Shown: positions 1 to 7,233 of the stretch, one piece after another
Position numbering within the stretch: the stretch's first letter is position 1
Layout of the letters: each line of letters starts with the position of its first letter
NCBI GenBank assembly: GCA_016288355.1
Contig: JAEEYY010000127.1
Location: 1-14,136 of the forward strand
From: Synergistes sp.
Lineage (GTDB): Bacteria; Synergistota; Synergistia; Synergistales; Synergistaceae
DNA length: 14,136 nucleotides
Reading direction: 5' to 3'
Notes under the pieces: model-generated
What the model was told of the DNA's origin: nothing
The model's database searches: none
What the model saw: only the letters and a program-made list of their open reading frames with translations
Program-made: the position numbers and the translations under genes

Positions 1-4
1 ATAG

Positions 5-211
5 CGAACAAACGTCCTTCATTCATACTTTACAGATGCTTACAGGCAGGTTTATGGAAGCAGCATTATTGTTGACAGAATCGAAGCGTTCGTGGCCGAG
101 ATGTACGCGATCAGCCAACAAAGCCTTTCTGGGGGCCCTTCCAGTATATCTGGACATTGTTATGCGTCAGCAGTGGGGTCTGAAATACGCAGTGAAGCTG
201 ATATAAAATAA
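5..211 (+). other. Open stretch without recognised gene
   Basis: No gene is recognised in the first 212 bases. One plus-strand frame is open from just after a TAG at 2-4 to a TAA at 209-211, and a second frame is open from an ATG at 54 to a TAA at 204-206 (50 residues). Neither has a well-placed ribosome site: AGGCAGG sits only three bases before the ATG at 54. Both end just before the terminator at 213-250, so this could be the decayed 3' end of a plus-strand gene. The peptides match no family I recognise, and two overlapping open frames this short can arise by chance. Confidence 0.15.
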
Positions 212-212
212 G

Positions 213-250
213 AAAACACGGTTTCTGCTTAAATGAGAAACCGTGTTTTT
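213..250. terminator. Bidirectional Rho-independent terminator
   Basis: A 14-bp perfect stem (213-226 with 236-249) encloses a 9-base loop. T-rich tails follow on both strands: TTTTT on plus (246-250), and TTTTCTTATTTT on minus. On the minus strand it begins eight bases after the lactonase stop, so it is the natural end of the dpp operon. It can also stop plus-strand transcription from the left. Confidence 0.85.
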
Positions 251-257
251 GTGCTTT

Positions 258-1367
258 TCACCGATGTAGAGCCGGCAAAGGGCTAGAAAACAGGAGCCAC
301 ACCGGCGTTGGTGTTTCAACAGTTTGTCCTGTAAATGAGAGCATGCCGGTCTGTGAATCTATACTGAAAATCTTAATCGTTCCAGTCTTCTGATTTGCGA
401 CGCACAGGAATTTTCCGCCAGGCTCAATGTCAAAAAAGCGAGGGACCTCACCAAGTGTGTGCTGCCAACCTACAGTCGTCAGCCGTCCGCTCTTCTGATC
501 GACTTTGAATACTGCGATGCTGTCATGCCCCCGGTTTGAGACATACAACCATTTTCCGGAGGGATGAAGGACAATCTCGGAAGAAAGGCTGTAGTTTCCG
601 ACAAAATCCTCCGGGATCGTTGGCAGAATCTGAAATGCCTCAAGCACCCCCGTCTCAGCATCTCTCTTGCAGCTGACAACAGTACAGGTGTGTTCTGTGT
701 TGATATAAGCCAAGCTTCCTTCCGCATTGAAAACAATATGACGTGGAATAGATCCTGGACGCGTCCGCAGTGTGGAGACCTGCACCATCTTTCCGCTTTC
801 GGAATTGACAGTATATGTCCTGACGAGATCGGCGCCCTTATCAAGGACGTAACAGTACTTCCCATCGGGATCAAACGGGCAATGATGCGGTCTTGGACAA
901 GGCTGTTCACCACGCAACGGGCCAGGTTCACCGGGTAGGTCAAAATTGTCACACACCTCACCTAATGCCCCATCTTCACGAAGCCGGATACTCGCCATTG
1001 CGCCAGAAATTGTCCCCACAATCAGGAACGAATAATCTTTCGTTGCAGAGAGACATAGGGTACTTTTGCCCACGATCGACTGCTCACCTAGAAGCGACAA
1101 TATCCCTGTTTCCCCGTTTACACGATAGGCATACACCTTATTGCTATCACTGCTGGCGGCATATAACGTCTTTTTATCCTTGCCCCAGAGTAGATACATT
1201 GGGTTCAGTTGTTCAATTTCCTGAACAAGGTTCCAGGCGCCACTTTCAGGGTCAACGCAGAACACGCGAATCCCTTTAGCAGCCTGCGCAGGCACAAAGC
1301 GATCACCCTGACTCCGCTCTACAGTATAACTTCCCACATAAACAAACGTCGAAGGAGACTGACTCAT
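258..1367 (-). CDS. Beta-propeller lactonase (6-phosphogluconolactonase-like)
   Basis: This 369-residue protein belongs to the seven-bladed beta-propeller lactonase family (COG2706/PF10282, YbhE type), whose best-known member hydrolyses 6-phosphogluconolactone to 6-phosphogluconate in the cytoplasm. Visible family marks are the opening VYVGSYT (10-15), PRPHH near 158-162, GSIPRHIVF (205-213), LHPSGKWLYVSNRG (267-280) and the closing blade GEVPRFFDIEPGGKFLCVAN (306-325). No signal peptide is seen, and the length is normal for the family. It starts nine bases after the dppF stop, so it is the last gene of the dpp operon; the upstream ribosome site (GAGATGAAC) is weak. The family also includes lactonases acting on other sugar-acid or cyclic esters, and linkage to a peptide-type ABC importer rather than pentose-phosphate genes leaves the substrate open. 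Family membership is secure; 6-phosphogluconolactone as substrate is not. Confidence 0.85.
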   Translation of the reverse strand: MSQSPSTFVYVGSYTVERSQGDRFVPAQAAKGIRVFCVDPESGAWNLVQEIEQLNPMYLLWGKDKKTLYAASSDSNKVYAYRVNGETGILSLLGEQSIVGKSTLCLSATKDYSFLIVGTISGAMASIRLREDGALGEVCDNFDLPGEPGPLRGEQPCPRPHHCPFDPDGKYCYVLDKGADLVRTYTVNSESGKMVQVSTLRTRPGSIPRHIVFNAEGSLAYINTEHTCTVVSCKRDAETGVLEAFQILPTIPEDFVGNYSLSSEIVLHPSGKWLYVSNRGHDSIAVFKVDQKSGRLTTVGWQHTLGEVPRFFDIEPGGKFLCVANQKTGTIKIFSIDSQTGMLSFTGQTVETPTPVWLLFSSPLPALHR

Positions 1368-1376
1368 GTGTTCATC

Positions 1377-2342
1377 TCAACTTTCAAGTTCCATAGCCCG
1401 AGCACAGGCTACGAAATGCCCTGGTTCGATTTCAACCAGAGGAGGATCACACTTTCGGCATGTTTCATTTGTGAAGCCACAACGGGCAGCAAAGCGACAC
1501 TCATCAGGAAGGTTTACTGGCGAAGTTATTTCGCCCTTTAAGATAATCCGCTCTTGCCTGTGTTTTAGATCAGGGACAGGAATAGCCGAAAGCAAAGCTT
1601 TCGTATACGGATGGACCGGGTGCTCGAAAAGCCTTTCTGTTGGGGCTTTTTCAACAACTCTGCCCAGATACATCACGGCAATTTCGTCTGAGAAATAATT
1701 GACGACGGAGAGATCGTGAGTGATGAAAATATAGGTCAGTCCCCGCTCCTTCTGCAATGATTTAAGCAAATTGAGAATTTGCGCCTGAATGGAGACATCA
1801 AGAGCAGACACAGGCTCATCGCAGACAACGAATTTGGGATTTAGGGCAAGCGCTCTCGCGATTCCAACTCGTTGGCGTCGTCCACCATCAAGCTCATGGG
1901 GATAGCTGTTGATCAGACGAGCCGAAAGACCAACAACATCCATCAGCTCGGCAACACGGGCAGCAATCGCTCGCGTATCTGAGAGCACATGATGCAACTC
2001 AAGAGGCTCGCCAATGATCTGTCTCAGCGTTTTTCTCGGGTCCAGCGAAGAAAACGGATCCTGAAAAATTAACTGCATATCTTTACGCAATGCACGTAGC
2101 TCATTTTGGCTTATGCCAGTAATATCACGTCCTTCAAAAAAGATACTTCCTGCAGTCGGCTCAATAAGACGAAGGAGAACTCGTCCGGTTGTTGACTTTC
2201 CACAGCCGGATTCTCCGACAATCCCCAGAGTTTTACCACGTTCAAGCGAAAACGAAACGTCATCGACAGCATGAAGCAGTCCCCGCGGAGTCCTGAAATA
2301 CTTTTTCAGCCCGCGTGCTTCAATAATAATATCCTTATTCAT
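1377..2342 (-). CDS. dppF: Peptide-type ABC transporter ATPase, DppF/OppF class
   Basis: This is the second ATP-binding subunit (321 aa) of the peptide/nickel-class importer, on the cytoplasmic face of the permease. It carries Walker A GESGCGKST (43-51), Q-loop Q94, Walker B with D175 and E176, and H-loop H209. The signature is LDGGRRQ (151-157) instead of the usual LSGGQ. The C-terminal oligopeptide/dipeptide extension has cysteines at 282, 288, 295, 298 and 313. I chose the ATG at 2342 over an upstream ATG at 2384 because AGGAG lies eight bases before it and residues 1-10 match normal DppF beginnings. The start overlaps the end of dppD by eight bases, indicating translational coupling. Substrate cannot be read from this subunit; dipeptide, oligopeptide, nickel or sugar-like ligands are all possible for the class. 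Confidence 0.93.
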   Translation of the reverse strand: MNKDIIIEARGLKKYFRTPRGLLHAVDDVSFSLERGKTLGIVGESGCGKSTTGRVLLRLIEPTAGSIFFEGRDITGISQNELRALRKDMQLIFQDPFSSLDPRKTLRQIIGEPLELHHVLSDTRAIAARVAELMDVVGLSARLINSYPHELDGGRRQRVGIARALALNPKFVVCDEPVSALDVSIQAQILNLLKSLQKERGLTYIFITHDLSVVNYFSDEIAVMYLGRVVEKAPTERLFEHPVHPYTKALLSAIPVPDLKHRQERIILKGEITSPVNLPDECRFAARCGFTNETCRKCDPPLVEIEPGHFVACARAMELES

Positions 2343-3369
2343 GGGAATTTCTCCTAATGGAAAAGAGCGGATCGTCATAAGCACTACAGGCTACAAAGTG
2401 CGTCTGTGAAATCCAGCGTCCTCTCGGTTTCTCCCGCCGACATGCCTCTGTCGCGTACGAACAACGAGGTGAAAAAGCACAGCCTTGCGGCAAGTTCGTC
2501 GGATCAGGCATCAGGCCAGGAATAGGCTTCAGCGATGCCCCTCGCTCATGAATATTTGGAAGTGAATTGAATAGACCTTCGGTGTACGGGTGCTGGGTCC
2601 GTTCAAAAATATCCTCCAGCGTCCCATGCTCGACAATACCGCCGGCATACATCACTGACACTTCGTCGCAAACTTCGGCGACAATACCAAGATCATGAGT
2701 AATCATAAGCATTGCCATGTCGTTCTGTTTCTGGAGTTTTTTAATCAGCTCTAACACCTGGGCCTGAATTGTCACATCAAGCGCTGTCGTTGGCTCGTCG
2801 GCAATCAGCAGTTTGGGAGTACAGGCAAGTGCAATAGCAATCACAACACGCTGTTTCATACCGCCTGAAAACTGGTGTGGATACTCCCCTGCCCGCTCAC
2901 CTGGGATACCTACCAACTCCAGCATTTCTTTTGCCCTAGCGTACGCCTCACCGCTGCCTAACTCTGGGTGATGGACCGCAATCACTTCTCTGATCTGCTC
3001 ACCTACTGTCAGAACTGGGTTAAGGGACGTCATGGGATCCTGGAAGATCATCGAGACAAGGTTGCCGCGAATATGCTGCATCTGTGTAGCTGGCAGAACC
3101 TCACGTTTTTCTTTGTTGATGTCAAAAATGCTGACGCCGTCAAGGACGATCTTTCCTTCACGAATCACTCCAGGTGGGTCCGGGATCAGGTTCATGATTG
3201 CCTTCGCGGTCGTCGTTTTTCCTGCTCCCGTCTCACCAACGAGACCAAGAGTCTGCCGCGGCTTCAGCTGAATATCGACACCTGTCGCCGCATGAACAGT
3301 GCCGCCATGGGTCACGTAATCGACGACCAGATTTTCAATTGTCAAGAGGATTTGCTTATCGTCATTCAT
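2335..3369 (-). CDS. dppD: Peptide-type ABC transporter ATPase, DppD/OppD class
   Basis: First ATP-binding subunit (344 aa) of the importer. It shows Walker A GETGAGKTT (45-53), Q-loop Q110, signature FSGGMKQ (167-173), Walker B LLIADEP (187-193) with catalytic E192, and H-loop H225. The C-terminal domain typical of the oligopeptide/dipeptide class carries C297, C303, C310 and C328, the pattern known to hold a [4Fe-4S] cluster in some OppD/DppD proteins. The start is secure: GGAGG lies seven bases before the ATG. It begins 11 bases after the dppC stop and overlaps dppF, so the two ATPases are made together. They would form the heterodimer driving DppB-DppC. Length is normal and no key motif is missing. 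Confidence 0.95.
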   Translation of the reverse strand: MNDDKQILLTIENLVVDYVTHGGTVHAATGVDIQLKPRQTLGLVGETGAGKTTTAKAIMNLIPDPPGVIREGKIVLDGVSIFDINKEKREVLPATQMQHIRGNLVSMIFQDPMTSLNPVLTVGEQIREVIAVHHPELGSGEAYARAKEMLELVGIPGERAGEYPHQFSGGMKQRVVIAIALACTPKLLIADEPTTALDVTIQAQVLELIKKLQKQNDMAMLMITHDLGIVAEVCDEVSVMYAGGIVEHGTLEDIFERTQHPYTEGLFNSLPNIHERGASLKPIPGLMPDPTNLPQGCAFSPRCSYATEACRREKPRGRWISQTHFVACSAYDDPLFSIRRNSHE

Positions 3370-3380
3370 GTTGCATCCTC

Positions 3381-4283
3381 CTACCGTTTCAGCTTCGGAT
3401 CAAGAGCGTCACGGAGCCCGTCGCCCATAAGGTTAAGTGCCAGGATCGTTATCATGATCGTCAACCCAGGGAAAAGAGTGATATGCCAAGCGTCGCGAAG
3501 GTAAGCACGTCCACCTGACATAATCGCGCCCCATTCAGGTGTAGGAGCTTTTACCCCCAACCCCAGGAAGCTCATGCTTGACGTCGACAGGATCGCTGCA
3601 GCCGTACGCAACGTAGCCTCGACAATGATCGGTGCCATGCAGTTGTTGATGATATGACGGGCAATGATCTGCCAATCCCGCGCGCCAAGACAACGCGCAG
3701 CCTCGATGTATTCCTGATCTTTGATCGTCAACGTCGAAGCCCTAACTATACGGATATAGGCTGGAATACTCGATATGCCTACAGCTATCATTAGCACCGG
3801 CATACTCTGCCCAAATGCCGACACGATCGTAATCGCAAGCAGCAAGTGTGGAATCGCCTGCAAGATATCGGAAAAACGCATGATCAGATTCTCTACCACA
3901 CCGCCGTAATATCCCGCTACTGCTCCCAACGTGCCACCAATGAGCAGTGAAAAGCTCACAGCTACAATCCCCACAGAGAGTGACACACGTGCGCCGTAGA
4001 TCAGTCTGGCAAGGATATCGCGCCCCAACTCATCAGTTCCCAGCCAGTTGCGTGCGCTTGGTCCCTTGAAACGGTTCGGCAGGCTGATTTTGATTACCTG
4101 TGTTTTGTAGTCAACCAGCTGATCAGCGAAGATCGCGACAAGAATGATGATGACCAGAATAATAAGGCCCGCCAAGGCCATACGGTTCTGTTTGAAACGA
4201 CGCCATATCTCCCCTACCCTGCTTGTTTTACGCATTTTCAAGAGTTCATCGGGAGTATGATATTGATTATTCAGCTCATTCAT
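3381..4283 (-). CDS. dppC: Peptide-type ABC transporter permease, DppC class
   Basis: Inner-membrane permease subunit, 300 aa. The N-terminal cytoplasmic stretch and first membrane helix (about 36-54) fit the OppC_N module. A periplasmic loop follows, ending in GTDELGRDILARLIYGARVS (82-101), which is characteristic of DppC/OppC. The BPD_transp_1 domain follows with about five further helices. The EAA loop that contacts the ATPase runs about 191-214 and contains EAARCLGA. The start ATG follows GAGG by eight bases, and the gene begins five bases after the dppB stop. It should pair with DppB to form the translocation path. Length is normal. Confidence 0.94.
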   Translation of the reverse strand: MNELNNQYHTPDELLKMRKTSRVGEIWRRFKQNRMALAGLIILVIIILVAIFADQLVDYKTQVIKISLPNRFKGPSARNWLGTDELGRDILARLIYGARVSLSVGIVAVSFSLLIGGTLGAVAGYYGGVVENLIMRFSDILQAIPHLLLAITIVSAFGQSMPVLMIAVGISSIPAYIRIVRASTLTIKDQEYIEAARCLGARDWQIIARHIINNCMAPIIVEATLRTAAAILSTSSMSFLGLGVKAPTPEWGAIMSGGRAYLRDAWHITLFPGLTIMITILALNLMGDGLRDALDPKLKR

Positions 4284-4288
4284 TTCAC

Positions 4289-5221
4289 TTACCTCGTCCC
4301 TTTGTACTGGGCCTTGATGCGTGGATCAATATAGGCATAGAGAATATCAACTGCCAGATTGATAAAGCTGATACAGATTGTCGTCAGTATGACGCATCCC
4401 ATAATCATCGGCGTATCACGACGGTTGATTGATTCAACGACCAAACGCCCGACTCCCGGCCAGGAAAACACAGTTTCAGTGACAAGAGCTCCACCGATCG
4501 ACGTACCAAACGTAATTCCTGTCGTCGTCACGATGGGGATCAGGGCGTTTCTAAATGCATGTTTCAGGATTACGATCTTTTCACTCAGCCCCTTGGAACG
4601 GGCCGTGTAGATGTAATCCTGCCGGACAACTTCTAGCATTGAGGAACGTGTCATTCTCGTAACCGTCGCTGCCATATGAGTTCCCGCCGTAAGAGCAGGC
4701 AGCACCAGACTTAACGGTTCTGTACTGCCACCGGAAGGGAACCACCCAAGCTTTAGGGAAAACAGCAGAATCAGCAAAAGTCCTTCCCAAAACACCGGCA
4801 TGGAGACGCCAATAAGAGCAAACAGCATTCCGCAGTTATCCAACAATGAATATTGTTTTATTGAAGAGATAACACCAATTGGCAACGCTATAAAAACGCC
4901 CAGGAGCATCGACCAGAAAGCAAGCTGCAACGTGTTGGGGAATTTTGAGAAATACTCGGAGAAAACGCTTTTGTTCGTGTAATACGAACGTCCCATGTCA
5001 CCCTTGACCAGTTTCAGCATATAGCGGCCATACTGGATCAGCAGAGGATCGTCCAGCCCCAGTTCCTTACGCATGGCACTCAGGCTCTCTTCGCTAGTGT
5101 CGCCAGCCTTTACAGTCGTGACGTCGCCCGGAGCAAGGCTGATGATGCAGAAAATGATCAATGAAGCGCCGATGATTACCGGTATCAGCAGCAAGAGCCG
5201 CTTAAGAATATATCGGTACAA
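4289..5221 (-). CDS. dppB: Peptide-type ABC transporter permease, DppB class
   Basis: Inner-membrane permease subunit, 310 aa. It opens with a basic stretch and a helix (9-30), then SLAPGD, typical of DppB/OppB. The middle has the GDMGRSYYT segment (74-82); the EAA-type loop lies at about 202-230, and the C-terminal family mark PGVGRLVVESI lies at 255-265. The start codon is TTG, not ATG: a full AGGAGG sits six bases upstream, the N-terminus aligns with family beginnings, and no nearby in-frame ATG would keep the first helix. It lies 101 bases after dppA, with a hairpin between them, and five bases before dppC. It probably forms the channel with DppC. Confidence 0.94.
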   Translation of the reverse strand: MYRYILKRLLLLIPVIIGASLIIFCIISLAPGDVTTVKAGDTSEESLSAMRKELGLDDPLLIQYGRYMLKLVKGDMGRSYYTNKSVFSEYFSKFPNTLQLAFWSMLLGVFIALPIGVISSIKQYSLLDNCGMLFALIGVSMPVFWEGLLLILLFSLKLGWFPSGGSTEPLSLVLPALTAGTHMAATVTRMTRSSMLEVVRQDYIYTARSKGLSEKIVILKHAFRNALIPIVTTTGITFGTSIGGALVTETVFSWPGVGRLVVESINRRDTPMIMGCVILTTICISFINLAVDILYAYIDPRIKAQYKGTR

Positions 5222-5244
5222 AAGAGGCCTCCTTACTTAAACTA

Positions 5245-5275
5245 AAAGAGGGGCGCAGTGAAGACACCCCTCTTT
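5245..5275 (-). terminator. Hairpin attenuator between dppA and dppB
   Basis: A 9-bp inverted repeat (5245-5253 with 5267-5275, AAAGAGGGG/CCCCTCTTT) has a 13-base loop and is followed on the minus strand by TTTT. It lies in the only sizeable gap inside the operon, just after the binding-protein gene. Such hairpins commonly let the binding protein be made in excess over the membrane subunits by partial termination or by protecting the upstream mRNA end. The role is inferred; the structure is seen. Confidence 0.6.
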
Positions 5276-5322
5276 GTTCCTATGCAAACCGTGATTCTCT
5301 AACAGTCGTGTTCGCTCAGCCG

Positions 5323-6840
5323 TTACTCGCCGACAAAAGCGTGCGAATAATCGTGGAAGCCCATCGGGTCCAGAACGATGCCAGACACACTCTTCTTGGA
5401 ACCGACGCTGAAATTCTGTCCGTACAGCGGGCACCACGGGCAATCCTCAACGAGAACTTCCTGAACGCTCTTCAGGAGTTCTGCACGCTTGCCAGCGTCA
5501 AGCTCCTTCAGAATCTGCTCATAAAGGACATCAAACTGAGGGTTGTTGTAGAACATGCGGTTACCAGTACGCGCACCCGTCTTAGAGTAGAAGAAAATCA
5601 GTCCGTTAAAGACATCAGGGTTGGAAGCTGTCAGGATATATGTATCGTGCTCACCTTTGGCAAGAGAAGCCATGAGAGCTGTCGACTCACGTGCGTTAAT
5701 TGCCAGATCGATGCCAACCTCGCTCAGGTTCGCCTGAAGCACCTGAGCAGCGAGCATCGTATTACTGTCGGTGCTCTTAACATAGATTGTTGCAGGGAAA
5801 CCTTTGGCATATCCCGCTTCTGCAAGGAGTTTCTGTGCTTTTTCGGGATTGTATTCAAAGCCGGGCATCGCATCGTAGTAGCCTTCCATGCCCTTTCCAA
5901 GCACCGTTTTCGCAGCATGTCCCGTACCGTTGGTAGCGGCAATCGCAACGGAATCGCGGTCAATCGCATGGTTCAGCGCCTGACGCACTTTGAGATTATC
6001 AAAAGGTGCCTTTTTAGTGTTGAACGCCCAGTACGTCATGACGATTCCAGGGATCTGATGAAGCGACAGATTATTGTTGTCCTTGATACGAGAGATGTCC
6101 GTCGCCGGGATCGTTTCAGCGATGTCGATTTCACCTGTTTCAAGAGCAATAATGCGCGCAGGATCTTCAGTGATCACACGGTACGTAATCGTCTTCGCGG
6201 TACCGGGTTCTCCCCAGTAACCATCAAATTTTTCAACCACAAGCCGCTCACCAGGAGCCCACTCCTTCAGCTTATACGGACCAGTCCCGACTGCCTGGGT
6301 CGCGATGCTCTGCCCAACCTTCGCCACGTGTGCTGCAGGAATGATCGCACCGCCGAAAAGCACTTCGCTGAGCATATCAATGAGTTTCGCTGAAGGCTGC
6401 TTCGTCACGAACGTAACCGTGTAGTCGTCGTTGACAATAACCTCTTTCAGGTCGGTATAGCGCGCGCTATGGCGTGGTGTTGATGCAGCACGTTCAATGC
6501 TGAACTTGACATCGCCAGCTTTCATTTCGGTACCGTCATGGAATTTGACGCCCTGACGAAGCTTAAACTGCAATTCCGTCTCCGAGAGCCATTTCCACTC
6601 TGTCGCAAGACAAGGAACAAGCTGCTGCTGTTCGTTCTTGACCACAAGTGTCTCAAAAAGCAACGGCTGAAGACGAATGCCAACCGTCAGCGTTGAGTTA
6701 TGAGGATCAAGAGTGTCAACGTCGAGCTGAACACCGATCTTCAAATCGTCCTTCGCGCTCCCGGCAGCGAAAACCGCGCCGCTCCACAGTGCCAGCAATA
6801 CAAGGAAAGCTAAAGTTCTGAAAACACGGGATACCTTCAT
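5323..6840 (-). CDS. dppA: Periplasmic solute-binding protein, SBP_bac_5 family
   Basis: Extracytoplasmic binding protein of the peptide/nickel ABC class, 505 aa, close to the family norm. Residues 1-25 form a type I signal peptide (basic start, LAFLVLLALW core, AVFA before a likely cut at 25/26). There is no lipobox cysteine, so the mature protein should be soluble in a periplasm. Family marks are DVDTLDPHNS (40-49), LVPCLATEW (75-83), the signature around LRQGVKFHDGTEMKAGDVKFS (94-114) and GTGPYKLKEW (186-194). The start is supported by AGGAGG seven bases upstream. It is first in the operon, directly behind the promoter at 6931-6959. The ligand is unknown: the family binds di- and oligopeptides, nickel, heme, glutathione and some sugars, and sequence alone does not decide. 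Confidence 0.94.
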   Translation of the reverse strand: MKVSRVFRTLAFLVLLALWSGAVFAAGSAKDDLKIGVQLDVDTLDPHNSTLTVGIRLQPLLFETLVVKNEQQQLVPCLATEWKWLSETELQFKLRQGVKFHDGTEMKAGDVKFSIERAASTPRHSARYTDLKEVIVNDDYTVTFVTKQPSAKLIDMLSEVLFGGAIIPAAHVAKVGQSIATQAVGTGPYKLKEWAPGERLVVEKFDGYWGEPGTAKTITYRVITEDPARIIALETGEIDIAETIPATDISRIKDNNNLSLHQIPGIVMTYWAFNTKKAPFDNLKVRQALNHAIDRDSVAIAATNGTGHAAKTVLGKGMEGYYDAMPGFEYNPEKAQKLLAEAGYAKGFPATIYVKSTDSNTMLAAQVLQANLSEVGIDLAINARESTALMASLAKGEHDTYILTASNPDVFNGLIFFYSKTGARTGNRMFYNNPQFDVLYEQILKELDAGKRAELLKSVQEVLVEDCPWCPLYGQNFSVGSKKSVSGIVLDPMGFHDYSHAFVGE

Positions 6841-6930
6841 AACCGTTCCTCCTCTTGAAATATTGTCTTTGATGCCAGAAACCGCTTACGTTCCCTTAAC
6901 ATTAAAGACGTCATGCATTTCTGCATTTTG

Positions 6931-6959
6931 ATTGTACCCCCCTCAACAGACTTTGTAAA
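6931..6959 (-). promoter_or_regulatory. Promoter of the dpp operon
   Basis: On the minus strand TTTACA (6959-6954) is separated by 17 bases from TACAAT (6936-6931). Each hexamer is one mismatch from the sigma-70 consensus, spacing is ideal and AT-rich DNA lies upstream. Transcription should begin near 6924, leaving an 84-base leader before dppA. The spacer contains a run of six Gs. Confidence 0.75.
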
Positions 6960-7172
6960 GATTCATTTATATTTTATCTATCCATCCATTTTCTTGTAAA
7001 TACTAAAAAACAGCCTTGATATTTTCTGTGTCCGGCCATATCCAGAATGCCCCGCCCCAATCGCCCCTATCGCTCGAATAGCAGAAGGGGGGATTTGGGC
7101 ATAAGAAGCCTAATCTCGGTTGGATAAGATCGTTCATCAACAGCCAAGACAAGCCTTCAGACGATACAATAG

Positions 7173-7214
7173 AAGACACAGCCATGGAAGAGAGCTCTTC
7201 CATGGCTGTGTCTT
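7173..7214. terminator. Perfect 20-bp inverted repeat after the M29-like gene
   Basis: Arms at 7173-7192 and 7195-7214 are perfect complements with only two bases between them, so the folded RNA would have about 19 pairs and a four-base turn. It starts about 20 bases past the stop of the minus-strand gene at 7234-8211 and is the obvious place for its transcript to end. The minus-strand tail (CTATTGTATC) has only a weak U-run, so it may terminate inefficiently or act as a 3' stabiliser. Confidence 0.6.
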
Positions 7215-7233
7215 AAGGTAGACGTGAAACACA

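Larger units (their letters stand above)
6841..7233. other. Intergenic region with dpp promoter and two hairpins
   Basis: These 393 bases contain no convincing gene. From left to right they hold the dppA leader (about 84 bases, including the 5-bp-arm repeat ATGCATTTCTGCAT at 6913-6926 near the predicted transcript start), the dpp promoter, an AT-rich stretch upstream of it (6961-7006), an imperfect hairpin (7054-7100), about 70 bases in which I see nothing, and a perfect 20-bp inverted repeat (7173-7214). A 66-codon minus-strand frame here has no family resemblance and runs through the inverted repeat, so it was not called. Confidence 0.7.

Noticed and set aside
564..938. 124-codon plus-strand open frame
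   Set aside because: Lies wholly within the lactonase gene on the opposite strand, with no family resemblance; a shadow frame.
2343..2384. Upstream start for dppF giving 14 extra residues
   Set aside because: No ribosome site at the upstream ATG and it would extend deep into dppD; the ATG at 2342 has AGGAG at good spacing and family-like N-terminus.
5308..6393. 361-codon plus-strand open frame
   Set aside because: Antisense to dppA over almost its full length. Its translation has no domain, and it exists because the coding bias of dppA leaves the antisense frame open.
7003..7203. 66-codon minus-strand frame upstream of the dpp promoter
   Set aside because: No recognisable motif, runs through the perfect inverted repeat, and has no ribosome site I can support.
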